A stretch of 37,469 bases of DNA, taken from NCBI RefSeq assembly GCF_023806565.1, contig NZ_JAMTDV010000028.1, positions 1-37,469 of the forward strand, given 5' to 3'. Shown piece by piece: positions 17,311 through 25,952 of this stretch. The first letter of the stretch is position 1, and the number at the start of each line of letters is the position of its first letter. The notes beneath the pieces are model-generated. The model was not told the DNA's origin. It made no database searches and worked only from the letters and a program-made list of their open reading frames with translations. The position numbers were made by a program, and so were the translations under genes. The DNA comes from Accumulibacter sp. (GTDB lineage: Bacteria > Pseudomonadota > Gammaproteobacteria > Burkholderiales > Rhodocyclaceae).

Positions 17311-18167
17311 CGCGCGCCACGCAGGAACCGGCCTGGGTACGTTACACGCTGCTGACGGTTGGTCTCGGCTTCCTGTTCTTCTTCCTCGGGCTGCCGCTGG
17401 TCGCGGTTTTCGTCGAAGCGCTGGCGCAGGGCCTGCCGATCTATCTTGAGGCGCTGAAGGAATCGGAAACCCGTTCGGCGATCTGGCTGACCATCGTCAT
17501 TGCGCTGGCCGTGCTGCCCTTCAACATCCTGTTCGGCGTCGCTGCGGCCTGGGCCATCGCCAAGTTCGAGTTCAAGGGCAAGAGCCTGCTGATCACGCTG
17601 ATCGACCTGCCCTTCGCGGTGTCGCCGGTGGTCGCCGGCCTGATCTTCATCCTCATGTTCGGCTCGCAGGGCTATTTCGGCGAGTGGCTGGCGGCCAAGG
17701 ACGTCAAGATCATCTTCGCCGTGCCGGGCATGATCCTCGCCACCCTGTTCATCACCTTCCCCTTCATCGCCCGCGAGCTGATCCCGCTGATGCAGTCACA
17801 GGGCAAGGACGAGGAAGAGGCGGCAATCTCGCTCGGCGCCTCCGGCTGGCAGATGTTCTGGCGCGTCACCCTGCCCAATATCAAGTGGGGCCTGCTCTAC
17901 GGCGTGATCCTGTCGAACGCCCGGGCGATGGGCGAATTCGGCGCGGTGTCGGTGGTTTCCGGCCACATCCGCGGCGAGACCAACACGCTGCCGCTGCACG
18001 TCGAGATCCTCTACAACGAATACAACGCGATCGGCGCCTTCGCCGCCGCCTCCGTGCTGGCCCTGCTGGCACTGGTGACGCTGGTGGCCAAGACCATCGT
18101 CGAATGGCGCATGAAGGCCGAGACCGACATGCTGAACGCTGAACTCCCCGGCGAGAAAACTTCATGA
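17292..18167 (+). CDS. cysW: Sulfate ABC transporter permease CysW
   Basis: A 291-residue permease with six helices, the EAA loop ([22 protein letters not shown]) and the CysW signature [22 protein letters not shown] chose ATG 17292 because it has an AGG site and gives the usual N-terminus; a longer frame from 17217 reads inside cysT. Its TGA overlaps the cysA ATG. Confidence 0.92.
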   Translation: MRGNKLTRATQEPAWVRYTLLTVGLGFLFFFLGLPLVAVFVEALAQGLPIYLEALKESETRSAIWLTIVIALAVLPFNILFGVAAAWAIAKFEFKGKSLLITLIDLPFAVSPVVAGLIFILMFGSQGYFGEWLAAKDVKIIFAVPGMILATLFITFPFIARELIPLMQSQGKDEEEAAISLGASGWQMFWRVTLPNIKWGLLYGVILSNARAMGEFGAVSVVSGHIRGETNTLPLHVEILYNEYNAIGAFAAASVLALLALVTLVAKTIVEWRMKAETDMLNAELPGEKTS

Positions 18168-19231
18168 GCATCGAAATCCGCAACATCTCCAAGCGCTTCG
18201 GCAATTTCGTCGCGCTCGACAACATCAACCTCGATATCCCGACCGGAGAGCTGGTCGCGCTGCTCGGCCCCTCCGGTTGCGGCAAGACGACCTTGCTGCG
18301 CATCATCGCCGGCATGGAAACCGCCGATCAGGGCGAGATCCTGTTCTCCGGCGCCGAAGCGACCCATCTGCACGCCCGCGAGCGCAATGTCGGTTTCGTC
18401 TTCCAGCATTACGCGCTGTTCCGCCACATGACGGTATTCGAGAATGTCGCCTTCGGCCTGCGCGTCAAGCCGCGCAAGGAGCGCCCGTCCGATGCCGAGA
18501 TCAAGCGCCGGGTCATGGAACTGCTCGGCCTGGTCCAGCTCGACTGGCTGGCGGATCGTTATCCGTCGCAACTCTCCGGTGGCCAACGGCAGCGGATTGC
18601 ACTGGCCCGCGCCCTCGCCGTCGAGCCCAAGGTGCTGCTGCTCGACGAGCCCTTCGGCGCGCTCGACACCAAGGTACGCAAGGAACTGCGCCGTTGGCTG
18701 CGCCGCCTGCACGACGACATGCACATCTCGTCGGTGTTCGTCACCCACGACCAGGAAGAAGCGCTGGAAGTCGCCGATCGCGTGGTGGTCATGAACCACG
18801 GCAAGATCGAGCAGATCGGCTCGCCGGACGAGGTGTATTCCAGCCCCGCCTCGCCCTTCGTGTACCAGTTCCTCGGCAACGTGAACGTCTTCCATAGCCG
18901 GGTGCAGGGAGGTTACGCCGAAGTCGAGTGCCGCGAGAAGCCGGAGCGGGCCACCGCCTTCGTCCGGCCGCACGATATCGACATCACCCACTCGATTGCC
19001 GAAGGCAGCCTAGAGGCGACTGTGCAGCATGTGCATCCGATCGGACCGGTGGTCCGTATCGAGTTACTGCATGGGCGGGTAATCGTCGAAGTCGAACTGT
19101 CGCGCGAGCGCCACGAGGCGCTGCAACTGGTGGTCGGCCAGCAGGTCTGGTTCCGGCCGCGTCAGCTCCGCGTCTTCGGGGCCGACAATCAGCCCGCGGC
19201 TGCGTCGGAAAAACAGGCTTTCCTGTTCTGA
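18164..19231 (+). CDS. cysA: Sulfate/thiosulfate ABC transporter ATPase CysA
   Basis: A 355-residue ATPase with Walker A (GPSGCGKTT), signature LSGGQRQR, Walker B ([12 protein letters not shown]) and the His switch ([10 protein letters not shown]). A C-terminal TOBE-like regulatory domain carries the CysA pattern FVRPHDIDI. It starts by a 4-nt ATGA overlap with cysW and energises uptake of sulfate. It is the last gene before the IS-rich segment. Confidence 0.93.
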   Translation: MSIEIRNISKRFGNFVALDNINLDIPTGELVALLGPSGCGKTTLLRIIAGMETADQGEILFSGAEATHLHARERNVGFVFQHYALFRHMTVFENVAFGLRVKPRKERPSDAEIKRRVMELLGLVQLDWLADRYPSQLSGGQRQRIALARALAVEPKVLLLDEPFGALDTKVRKELRRWLRRLHDDMHISSVFVTHDQEEALEVADRVVVMNHGKIEQIGSPDEVYSSPASPFVYQFLGNVNVFHSRVQGGYAEVECREKPERATAFVRPHDIDITHSIAEGSLEATVQHVHPIGPVVRIELLHGRVIVEVELSRERHEALQLVVGQQVWFRPRQLRVFGADNQPAAASEKQAFLF

Positions 19232-19261
19232 TCCGGGGCAAATCGGGCGAACGGGGGCGGG

Positions 19262-19270
19262 TGATATAAT
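19262..19270 (+). promoter_or_regulatory. Orphan extended -10 promoter element
   Basis: TGA followed by TATAAT forms a perfect extended -10 just after cysA. No gene follows: the sequence runs into the IS3-family remnant at 19343. It may belong to a gene removed or displaced by the IS insertions. Confidence 0.35.
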
Positions 19271-19342
19271 CGGCCCCCACTTCGTCTGCACAACCGTACC
19301 CGGTGATATTGAGGTCGGTTGCAAATCGTAGAGTCCGACGGG

Positions 19343-19608
19343 TTAAGCGGCCATCTGCATTGCATAGTATTGCTGACTGAAAGCGGTGGGCGACAGATGG
19401 CCGAGTCGAGCCTGCTCTCGGATGCGGTTGTAGAAGATCTCGATGTATTCCGTGATCTCGCGTTTGGCCTGCTCGCGGGTCGCGAAGCGACAGTGATGCA
19501 CCAGTTCAGTCTTCAGTGAATCCCAGCAGCTTTTCCATCGGTGCGTTGTCCCAACAGTTGCCCTTGCGACCGAGGCTGTGTGAAAACCCCTTGGCTGTGT
19601 ACTCCAAA
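19343..19608 (-). pseudogene. C-terminal fragment of an IS3-family transposase (OrfB), frameshifted
   Basis: Read on the minus strand, the fragment gives the end of an IS3-family integrase core: YTAKGFSHSLGRKGNCWDNAPME, then SLKTELVHHCRFATREQAK and the tail YIEIFYNRIREQARLGHLSP. The two parts are in different frames. One extra A in the AAAA run after the NAPME codons breaks the reading; without it the protein reads through as ESCWDSLKTE. The 5' part is missing because the IS1182-type element begins at 19609, and I do not find the rest beyond the inserted elements. Confidence 0.8.
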
Positions 19609-21160
19609 CTAGCAGCCTGTCGGACTTGAGGTTTAGAAAACCGCCAAATTTCACAATGCGGAATGAAAAGGCCGGATTTTCTCGACTTTGCGGCCTTTTG
19701 GACGGTTTTCTCCTCGTTTTCCCTACTGTGGGCGCAATTTGGCCATGCGCTTCAAGTTCCACGCCAGGCAGACCAGCGTCCACTCGCCCGTGACCTTCTT
19801 CAAACCGCGCAGCGAGAACTGGCGAAAGCCCATGACCGATTTGATGATACCGAAGACCGGCTCGACGGTCTGCTTGCGCAAGGCATAGAGGGCTCGTCCC
19901 GCTTTGGTCTTCAAGCGATGCGACAGGGCCTGCACGGGTGTCGCATTCTCCGGCAGCGGCGCCGGTTCGCTGTGCCGCTCCCGCCAGTCAGGGTGGTGCT
20001 CGTCGCGAGCCACCGCGATCACCGGATCGATACTGGCGGCCTCGCATGCCTTGATGTTCTTCTCGCTGCAGAAGCCACTGTCGGCGATCAAACTTTCCAC
20101 GGGACCCAGCACCTCGGCTTGTGCCTTGAGCGTCGCCAGCATCGGCTCGACCTGCTCTTTGTCATTGGGGGCTTGCGTCACGCCGACCGCCACAACCAGC
20201 ATCGTCGCCGCATCAACCCCGGCCTGGGCGTTGTACGCTTGTTCGAAGCGGCCACCGGCCACCGGCATGATGCGCGATTCTTCGTCGGTCAGATTGATCT
20301 GGTCACTGTCCCGTGCGCCGGGCTCGGGGGCTTTCGGCGGCTTGCCGCCCAACTTCTTGCCGGCCGCTTCTTCCTTGGCCGCGCGCCGCGCCATTTTCTC
20401 GTCGTAATCGGCTTTCTCTCGCTGATAACGCTCTTCGGCCCGGGCAGCAATCTTCGCCTTGGCCACTGCCATCGCCGCCAGCCGATCTTCACGACGCTTG
20501 ATTTCTTCGGGCAGGCTGACGCCGTCCGGAACGTCGGCTTGATCCGCCTGTTCCGCCAAGCTGAAGAGTTCCTGCACCTCAGCCTTGAGCTGGGCTTCCA
20601 GCTTTTCGATGTGTCCGTGGGAGAGCGCGCTGTGCCTTGAGGCGTTGGCGTCGATCTTCGTGCCGTCAAGACAGACGTTACCTAGCTTGAGCAGCTTCAT
20701 TTCCTTGGCCATCGCCAGGACCTGCAGAAACAGGTCGCTCAGTTCGTCCAGAAAACGCCGGCGGAACGTCGCCAGGCTGTCGTGATCGGGATGGCTTCCG
20801 GCGGCAATGTAGCGGAAGGCTACCGAATCGTAGGTTGCCCGCTCCAGCCTGCGGCTGGAGAAAATACCCGTGGCGTAGCCATAGACCAGAATTGCCAGCA
20901 GGGTCGCCGGATGGTACGCCTTCGATCCACGTCCAGCGTACTGTCGCGTCAGCTTCGACAGGTCCAGCTGGTCGACTACCTCCACGATGAATCGCGCCAG
21001 GTGATCCTGGTTCAGCCAATCGTCCAGTGACGGCGGTAGCAGGTAGTCGGTCTTACGGTCGGTGACGATGAAGTGGGACATGCCGGCCCTCGGTTGCTTC
21101 AAAAGGCATGATTATAGCATATCCGGTGGGGAGCAAGCCGAAAGTCCGACAGGCTGCTAG
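19609..21160 (-). mobile_element. Complete IS1182-type insertion sequence
   Basis: Both ends carry the inverted repeat ctagcagcctgtcggactt (left 19609-19627; right, in reverse complement, to 21160). The outer CTAG is a palindrome and may be the duplicated target rather than part of the element. It lies inside the IS3 fragment and contains one intact transposase gene. Confidence 0.85.
19723..21081 (-). CDS. IS1182-family transposase
   Basis: A 452-residue DDE transposase. It starts with MSHFIVTDRKTDYLLPPSLDDWL, has the DUF772-type N-terminal domain (YHPATLLAILVYGYATG) and then SLATFRRRF. The catalytic region includes CLDGTKIDANAS, LIADSGFCSEKN and EPVFGIIKSVMGFRQFSLRG. A long charged helix lies in the middle. 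ATG 21081 is preferred over TTG 21102 because GAGG lies about 6 nt before it. The gene looks intact. Confidence 0.9.
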   Translation of the reverse strand: MSHFIVTDRKTDYLLPPSLDDWLNQDHLARFIVEVVDQLDLSKLTRQYAGRGSKAYHPATLLAILVYGYATGIFSSRRLERATYDSVAFRYIAAGSHPDHDSLATFRRRFLDELSDLFLQVLAMAKEMKLLKLGNVCLDGTKIDANASRHSALSHGHIEKLEAQLKAEVQELFSLAEQADQADVPDGVSLPEEIKRREDRLAAMAVAKAKIAARAEERYQREKADYDEKMARRAAKEEAAGKKLGGKPPKAPEPGARDSDQINLTDEESRIMPVAGGRFEQAYNAQAGVDAATMLVVAVGVTQAPNDKEQVEPMLATLKAQAEVLGPVESLIADSGFCSEKNIKACEAASIDPVIAVARDEHHPDWRERHSEPAPLPENATPVQALSHRLKTKAGRALYALRKQTVEPVFGIIKSVMGFRQFSLRGLKKVTGEWTLVCLAWNLKRMAKLRPQ

Positions 21161-21162
21161 TA

Positions 21163-22403
21163 GTACGTTCCGCGAAAACATGGTCAGATCAGGCTATGGC
21201 GAGATCGAACTTCTTCCAACGAAAGACGACTGGGGCCGCGTTCATCTCGTCGACTCCTTGGTGGATGCGTGCCTTGAGTTCGTCCAGAGAAGTGACCCGG
21301 ATATGCCGCAAGAAGGTGCGAGCCATCTTCGAGAAGGCGCACTCGATGAGGTTGAGCCACGAGCCGTGTTTGGGGGTGTGGACATACTCGAAGCGCCCAG
21401 GGCGCGTCGCGAGGAAGGCCCGGGTTTCCTTCGAGATGTGTGCCGAATGATTGTCGAGAACGAGGCGAACGATCGCCTCTGGAGGATAGTGGGCGTCGAT
21501 GTCCTTGAGCAACTCAATGAACTCGGCGCTACGGTGCCGATCCTCGACTCGCTCGAAGATATGACCGGAGTGCAGATCAATGCCAGCCAGAATCGAGACG
21601 GTGCCATGGCGAACGTACTCGTAATCGCGCCCGAGGGTGGGCGCTTTGTCAGGCACCGGAGGCAAGTCCGGCGCCGTCAGCCCCAGCGCCTGAACACCTG
21701 GCTTCTCGTCGACGCTCACGGTGTAGATCGGATTTGGACGCGCATCATGAACAGCCCCCTCCCGGTACAAAGCCACATCCTGATAAACCATCAGAACCTC
21801 TTGCATCTTCCGATCGAAATCCGGGTCGCGCCGTTCCAGGTAATAGCTGATCTTGTGCGGCTTGATCTGCCGCTCGTTGAGAATCCGCCAGACGGTACTC
21901 TTGCCCGCTTGCGCCAAACGCGGATGGCCAGCCTCCTCGGCATGGCTCGAGACAAATTCCGCCAACGCCGAAATCGACCACACTTCCGCTGCCCGTCCAT
22001 GATCTTTCGGTTTGGTACAGGCCAAACTGACCACCCAGGCCTTGGCCTCCTCGCCAATCTCAGGCTCATGCGGGCGATGATAGGCATCCTTCAGCCCAGC
22101 CGCCACACCTTCGGCCAGGGCTTTGTCGATACACTTGTACACCGTCGAACGTCCCACTCCCACTCGGCGCATGACCTCAGTAATCGACCGGTTCTCCGCG
22201 TACGCCAGAAGAATCTTCGCCCTCTCGGCTTCACGTACCGGCGCCGTTCTCGACCGGGCCAGATTCCAGAGCATCTCCTCTTCCGCCGCCGTCACTGCCA
22301 GTGCCGCCCGACTCGTCTTTCCGGACATGACCACACCTCACACAGAAAAGGCTTGAAATCATGTCATTATCACTGAATGTTCATGTCTATTGTTGAAACG
22401 AAC
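21163..22403 (-). mobile_element. Complete IS630-type insertion sequence
   Basis: The ends form an imperfect inverted repeat (gtacgttcc... on the left, and gttcgtttc... read inward from the right). Each end is flanked by TA, the target duplicated by IS630-family elements: TA at 21161-21162 and 22404-22405. The element abuts the IS1182-type element, so the two are tandem or nested insertions. Confidence 0.75.
21189..22328 (-). CDS. IS630-family transposase
   Basis: A 379-residue transposase. An N-terminal helix-turn-helix (ITEVMRRVGVGRSTVYKCIDKAL) is followed by the DDE catalytic core: TVSVDEKPGVQ, VRLVLDNHSAH and SWLNLIECAFSKMAR supply the two Asp and the Glu. ATG 22328 has a GAGG 7 nt upstream; GTG 22334 is possible. 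Intact by eye. Confidence 0.9.
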   Translation of the reverse strand: MSGKTSRAALAVTAAEEEMLWNLARSRTAPVREAERAKILLAYAENRSITEVMRRVGVGRSTVYKCIDKALAEGVAAGLKDAYHRPHEPEIGEEAKAWVVSLACTKPKDHGRAAEVWSISALAEFVSSHAEEAGHPRLAQAGKSTVWRILNERQIKPHKISYYLERRDPDFDRKMQEVLMVYQDVALYREGAVHDARPNPIYTVSVDEKPGVQALGLTAPDLPPVPDKAPTLGRDYEYVRHGTVSILAGIDLHSGHIFERVEDRHRSAEFIELLKDIDAHYPPEAIVRLVLDNHSAHISKETRAFLATRPGRFEYVHTPKHGSWLNLIECAFSKMARTFLRHIRVTSLDELKARIHQGVDEMNAAPVVFRWKKFDLAIA

Positions 22404-22445
22404 TACTAGGGCGTGGTGCGTTAATTCCTGTACGGAGGTGCAGGA

Positions 22446-22559
22446 ATGAAGCGATTTATCGAGGAGGCAGATTCAACTCTGAAGTGCAACGACGTTATGA
22501 CGCGAGTGGTGGACCAGGGGTGCTACTTCGTTCTGGCGATCGGCCCGACCAGCAGGTAA
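22446..22559 (+). pseudogene. Possible N-terminal remnant of an IS1182/IS5-like transposase
   Basis: A short frame begins MKRFIEEADSTL, which resembles the start of transposases of the MKRFIEGEDR type, after a GGAGG-like site. It diverges after about 12 residues and stops at codon 38. Probably a broken element; weak evidence. Confidence 0.3.
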
Positions 22560-23381
22560 CCGCCTTCCGCGCCAACATCGGCGAGACGGTGCTGGCCGGT
22601 CTGCACGAGCACTTCCCGCGCATCGAGCGCTCGACCACCAGCAGCATGCAATACGACAAGACGCTCGCGCAATTCCGTCGGCGGCCGGAACCGCCAGGCC
22701 AGATGCTGGGGTGGGTCTGCCGCGGTGACCCGTCCTACCTCGACCTGGCAAACGACCGGATGGAACTGGTGCCGCACTGATCGTGGAAAAGCAATGCCCG
22801 CGTGCCGGCTGGACCGACAGTGTTTTGAGAGCAGGAGGAAGGGCGCCGTTTGTCAGAATCGGCCTATTAAGGAACAGCAAATGCTTATATGGCCTCAAAT
22901 TGGAGCTTCGCTCCCACTGGGCCGAATTGCGAACGGTGGCTTCCGTGTTGCCGGGTGATGCGGTGAACGGCTGCTCTCGCGGACCGCGATCGTCTGCTGT
23001 CGGCGGTTTGCCGCCACCACGATCCCCCATCGGGCGCGTCGCCACGGATCTCCGACATCTCTTCCCGGTAACGGTATGCTTTGTCCGGGCACGGCACCGC
23101 TCATGGGGATTGCCCCTTGCCGGAAGTTCCCGCCTGTCCGGCAATCGCCACATCGCCGGGCAGCAGGCGGATCGCTGGCTTCTGCAGTCGCAGCGGCACA
23201 CTGGCGCCGGGGACGATTCCCCGCCGCTGCGCGACGGCGGCGCCGATGGCGAAGTTCAGTGTCGCCTCGCGGCGGCGGTCGACGCGGGCGCTGACGGTGG
23301 CGTGTCCGCGCGAGGCGAGGCGCTCGCTGACGACCGCGCTGACGGTGTTCTCGCGTTCGCTCTGTTCGCCCATGTAAACCA
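22560..23381. other. Degenerate region without a convincing gene
   Basis: Several short overlapping frames occur on both strands and none matches a family I know. A plus-strand stretch ending at 22780 (...TTSSMQYDKTLAQFRRRPEPPGQ, written in part) and a minus-strand stretch at 23101-23403 look codon-like. Both lack start signals and context. The region lies between IS elements and a truncated HD-GYP gene, so it is best read as recombination debris. Confidence 0.5.
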
Positions 23382-23390
23382 GTGTCGTCC

Positions 23391-23597
23391 TTGGAAGAGA
23401 CACTGAACATCATGGAACGGGAAACAGGCCAGCATTTCGACCCGGCGATCTATGCCGTCTTCCGACAGATTGCTCTGAGGCTATACGAGCAAGGCCAGTC
23501 CAGAGATCACGCCCAATGGATACTGGAATTGAAGGTGATGCTTGAACGGTGCCTCAAAATGAAAACGGCCCCCGAAGGAGCCGCTGCATTCACGTGA
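23391..23597 (+). pseudogene. 3' fragment of an HD-GYP gene
   Basis: From 23391 to the stop at 23597 the frame matches the last 68 or so codons of the HD-GYP gene at 35540-36847 (ETLNIMERETGQHFDPAIYA versus ETLSIMEREAGQHFDPAIYA) with scattered substitutions. The HD and GYP motifs are missing. It lies 9 bp from a convergent copK, exactly as the intact gene does at 36847/36857, so both blocks derive from a duplicated segment. Confidence 0.85.
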
Positions 23598-23606
23598 CGT
23601 GGGAAA

Positions 23607-23894
23607 TCAACCGCCCGTATGACCTTCCTTCAACAGGTTGTCGAGGCGCATGACTTCGTCGCCGTGCATGATGATCTTCTGACCATCCTTGGTTTCCATC
23701 ACCATGCCTTTCTCCATGCGAATCGCACGACCGAGTTTGTCCTCCATGCCCATTTTCCCATCCTTGAAAATGTAGACCGTCGAGCCATCCTTCAGCTCAA
23801 TCACTTGCTTTGCAGCAGCGCGAGCAGCATCGGATGCGAATGCGGTCACTGAGACCGCGCTCATCAGGGCAACCATCAGCATTTTTTTCATCAT
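23607..23894 (-). CDS. copK: CopK periplasmic copper-binding protein (first Met-intact copy)
   Basis: A 95-residue protein that closely matches Cupriavidus CopK: IELKDGSTVYIFKDGKMGMED, then VMETKDGQKIIM and a C-terminal GHTGG. The Cu(I) ligands (Met28, 38, 44 and 54 of mature CopK) correspond to Met50, Met60, Met66 and Met76 here, all present. CopK is secreted and binds Cu(I), and Cu(II) more tightly once Cu(I) is bound (known for the family). ATG 23894 follows GAGGAG by 6 nt; a longer frame would include the promoter. It has its own CusR-type site at 23967-23984. Confidence 0.93.
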   Translation of the reverse strand: MMKKMLMVALMSAVSVTAFASDAARAAAKQVIELKDGSTVYIFKDGKMGMEDKLGRAIRMEKGMVMETKDGQKIIMHGDEVMRLDNLLKEGHTGG

Positions 23895-24170
23895 TTCAAT
23901 CTCCTCAAGAAGTTGTACTGCAGTATGAATAGTAGGGTGTTGATCCTGACAATTTGCCATCCAGTAAGTGACAAGTTCGTCACTCATCTGTCAGGCTGAT
24001 CAACTGCCTTGGTAGAAATGGTTCTCGGTTAGATAGACTGTGATGCCGTCGGCTTCCGGTACGATCTTGGAGAGCGGAAAGGCCGCCGTGCCGAGCGTAT
24101 CGAAGGTCCAGACAACACTCTTGCCATCGACATTGAGCTTGAGAGTTTCCAGGCGCGTGACGTTGAGATA
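23644..24170. repeat. Perfect direct repeat, copy A (527 bp)
   Basis: By direct line-by-line comparison this stretch is identical to 36894-37420, in the same orientation and 13,250 bp apart. It covers most of copK, its promoter and the 3' part of the czcE-like gene. Outside it, the copK 3' end and the HD-GYP tails are only similar. Confidence 0.93.
23929..23984 (-). promoter_or_regulatory. Predicted CusR-type box and promoter of copK (site 4)
   Basis: On the minus strand AGTGAC-N6-GTCACT (23984 down to 23967) is a perfect 6-bp inverted repeat and is close to the E. coli CusR box (TGAC...GTCA). The -10-like TACTAT runs 23934-23929 and starts 33 bp after the element. A CATACT slightly downstream (23927-23922) is an alternative -10. 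Confidence 0.65.
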
Positions 24171-24392
24171 CTTGCCACCGCTGGGCAGGCTGACCTCGCG
24201 GTCGGCATTTTTCGTGGCGGCGTAGCCGAACGGAGCCAGTTGATTGGCCGTCGGAGCGCTCTGGCTTTCCGAAACGTGGCGCAGCCAGTGGTCGATGCGG
24301 GCTTCGGAATAATCTTCGTGCGCGTAGCTCGTTCCGGCGGCAGCGAGGCCGATCGCAGCGATCAGGGCAAGTTTGGAAAAATTCGTTTTCAT
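24000..24392 (-). CDS. CzcE-like periplasmic metal-binding protein
   Basis: A 130-residue secreted protein with a signal peptide ending near TSYA. The mature part resembles CzcE of C. metallidurans: GGKYLNVTRLETLKLNVDG, VVWTFDTLG, then a PLSKIVPEAD...ITVYL end. CzcE binds Cu(II) in the periplasm and changes shape (family knowledge). An HED and a few His lie at the mature start. The start at 24392 has AAGGAG. Its promoter, leader and signal peptide resemble those of the CopK-like gene at 612. A truncated second copy lies at 37250. Confidence 0.75.
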   Translation of the reverse strand: MKTNFSKLALIAAIGLAAAGTSYAHEDYSEARIDHWLRHVSESQSAPTANQLAPFGYAATKNADREVSLPSGGKYLNVTRLETLKLNVDGKSVVWTFDTLGTAAFPLSKIVPEADGITVYLTENHFYQGS

Positions 24393-24453
24393 GGTTCTCT
24401 CCTTGTGACATCGGGTTAATCGTGTCGGACTCATTTCGTCCAACCGCGATGCC

Positions 24454-24509
24454 ATCTTATGAGTCCGATACCAACAGGACGCTGACCTACGCGTTACGTT
24501 TTTGAAAGG
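24454..24509 (-). promoter_or_regulatory. Predicted CusR-type promoter of the czcE-like gene (site 5)
   Basis: On the minus strand the right half-site GTAACG (24497-24492) is present while the left half is degenerate. GGTCAG (24487-24482) lies 5 bp on, and the -10-like TAAGAT (24459-24454) starts 33 bp on. The stretch from cctgttggtat through TAAGATGGCATC is nearly identical to site 1 at 527-557. Confidence 0.6.
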
Positions 24510-24611
24510 TTTCGTACATGACGACCACGAAGCAAAGCCGGCCGCCGAGATGCCGAAACTGCCGGTGAGCAAGAGCAAAAAGGCCGACAGTCACCACCAT
24601 GGCAGCCATGA
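24502..24611 (+). other. His-rich open frame cut by the IS5-type element
   Basis: The plus frame here encodes a charged, His-rich stretch (VHDDHEAKPAAEMPKLPVS, then ADSHHHGSHDHG) before it runs into IS DNA near 24612. The codons look natural, but it overlaps the czcE promoter and has no good start. It may be what remains of a metal-binding gene. Confidence 0.3.
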
Positions 24612-25850
24612 CCATGGGACGAACAAGAGAATCATTGACTTAATCGTCGCGGTGGACGATGCCGCTGGTATGATGTGCCCGGCGCTGACGATGGGATTGT
24701 GCCAGTGAAGCAGATCAGCTTTTCGGAAGCCGAGTTTGCCGCGAAGAGGCCGGTAACCAGACGCGAGCGCTTTCTTGCCGACAGGGAACGGGTCATCCCC
24801 TGGCAAGACGTGCTGGCGATCATCGAACCGTACTACCCGAAAGGGAAGCGCGGCCGGCCGCCGATCGGGCTGGAGCGCATGCTGCGGGTGTACCTGGTCC
24901 AGCAATGCTACGGCCTGTCGGACGAGGGGGTAGAGGATGCGATCACCGACAGCCAGGCGTTGCGGGGATTCGTGCGGATCGATCTGTCGCGAGAGGCGGT
25001 GCCGGATGCGACGACGCTGCTGCAGTTTCGCCACTTGCTGGAAGAGAAGGACCTGTCGAAGGCCATCTTCGCGGCGATCAACGCGCAACTGACGGCCAAG
25101 GGGCTGATGATGCGCGAGGGAACGATTGCCGACGCGACGATCCTTGCCGCACCGCCGTCGGTGAAGAACGAAGCGAAGGCCCGCGATCCGGAGATGCACC
25201 AGACGAAGAAGGGCAACCAGTGGCACTTCGGCATGAAAGCGCACATCGGGGTCGATGCCGAGAGCGGGCTGGTGCATACGGTGGTCGGAACGGCGGCGAA
25301 CGCCGCCGACGTGACGCAGACCGCCGAAGTGCTGCACGGCGAAGAGACGACCGTGTATCTGGATGCCGGTTACACCGGTGTCGAGAAGCGCGAAGAGTTG
25401 AAAGACCGGGACATCGACTGGCAGGTGGCGACCAAGCGCAGCAAGCTGAAGGCGATCCCGAAGGAGAGCCAGCTTGGCCCACTGCTGCGGCGCCTGGAAT
25501 CGGTCAAGGCGAGCATCCGCTCGAAGGTCGAGCACCCCTTTCACATCGTGAAGAACCTCTTCAGCCATCGCAAGGTCCGCTACAAGGGACTGAAGAAGAA
25601 CACGGCCCAGTTGCACATCCTCTTTGCGCTGGCCAATCTGGTCATCGCCAAGCGACAGCTTCTGGCCCTTCACAGCCAAGATGCGTCCTGAGCACGGCGA
25701 AGGGCCCCGAAAAGGAGCGGCAAAGGCCAGGACGAGGCTTTGAACCCCGGAGAAATCGGCCGGTACGGCGCGACGCCTGACCGCGAGCGCTCGGTTTGCC
25801 GACTTGGAGGGGCCTTTGCGCGTGTTGAGGTCCATTGATCAGCGGTTCCC
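24612..25850 (+). mobile_element. IS5-family insertion sequence (ends uncertain)
   Basis: The body is defined by the transposase gene. The right end probably lies at ggttccc (25844-25850), because its reverse complement (gggaaccgctgatcaatgg) resembles IS5-type termini. The left end near gggacgaac (about 24611) matches it poorly, and no clean target duplication is seen (catg versus ctag). The left end may have been altered. The right end stops 12 bp before copper site 6. Confidence 0.6.
24705..25691 (+). CDS. IS5-family transposase
   Basis: About 328 residues from GTG 24705 (VKQISFSEAEF); GTG 24675 would add 10 residues. It has the IS5 N-terminal domain (RGRPPIGLERMLRVYLVQQCYGLSDE), PDATTLLQFRHLLE, and a DDE core with TIADATILAAPPS, VYLDAGYTG and the C-terminal KVEHPFHIVKNLFSHRKVRYKG. 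The frame looks intact. Confidence 0.9.
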   Translation: MKQISFSEAEFAAKRPVTRRERFLADRERVIPWQDVLAIIEPYYPKGKRGRPPIGLERMLRVYLVQQCYGLSDEGVEDAITDSQALRGFVRIDLSREAVPDATTLLQFRHLLEEKDLSKAIFAAINAQLTAKGLMMREGTIADATILAAPPSVKNEAKARDPEMHQTKKGNQWHFGMKAHIGVDAESGLVHTVVGTAANAADVTQTAEVLHGEETTVYLDAGYTGVEKREELKDRDIDWQVATKRSKLKAIPKESQLGPLLRRLESVKASIRSKVEHPFHIVKNLFSHRKVRYKGLKKNTAQLHILFALANLVIAKRQLLALHSQDAS

Positions 25851-25862
25851 TAGGCGGCCCAA

Positions 25863-25918
25863 CATTACACAAATGTAATCAGCGGGACAGCTAATTGTTG
25901 GCATTGCCTATCCATACT
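25863..25918 (+). promoter_or_regulatory. Predicted CusR-type box and promoter (site 6)
   Basis: CATTAC-N6-GTAATC at 25863-25880, GGACAG at 25885-25890 and the -10-like CATACT at 25913-25918 (33-bp rule kept). It drives the DUF411-cusF-cusCBA operon. The IS5-type element ends only 12 bp upstream, leaving the site whole. Confidence 0.7.
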
Positions 25919-25952
25919 GCTGACGCCACTCGATTCAACCAGGGGCCTCGCC

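Noticed and set aside
21108-22376. Plus-strand open frame (422 codons) over the IS630-type element
   Set aside because: The minus strand encodes the clear transposase with all DDE residues; the plus frame is a mirror artefact. The same holds for 19663-20640 over the IS1182-type gene.
23101-23403. Minus-strand 100-codon frame in the degenerate region
   Set aside because: The composition is coding-like, but it has no recognisable family, no start signal and overlaps the HD-GYP fragment. It could not be supported as a gene.
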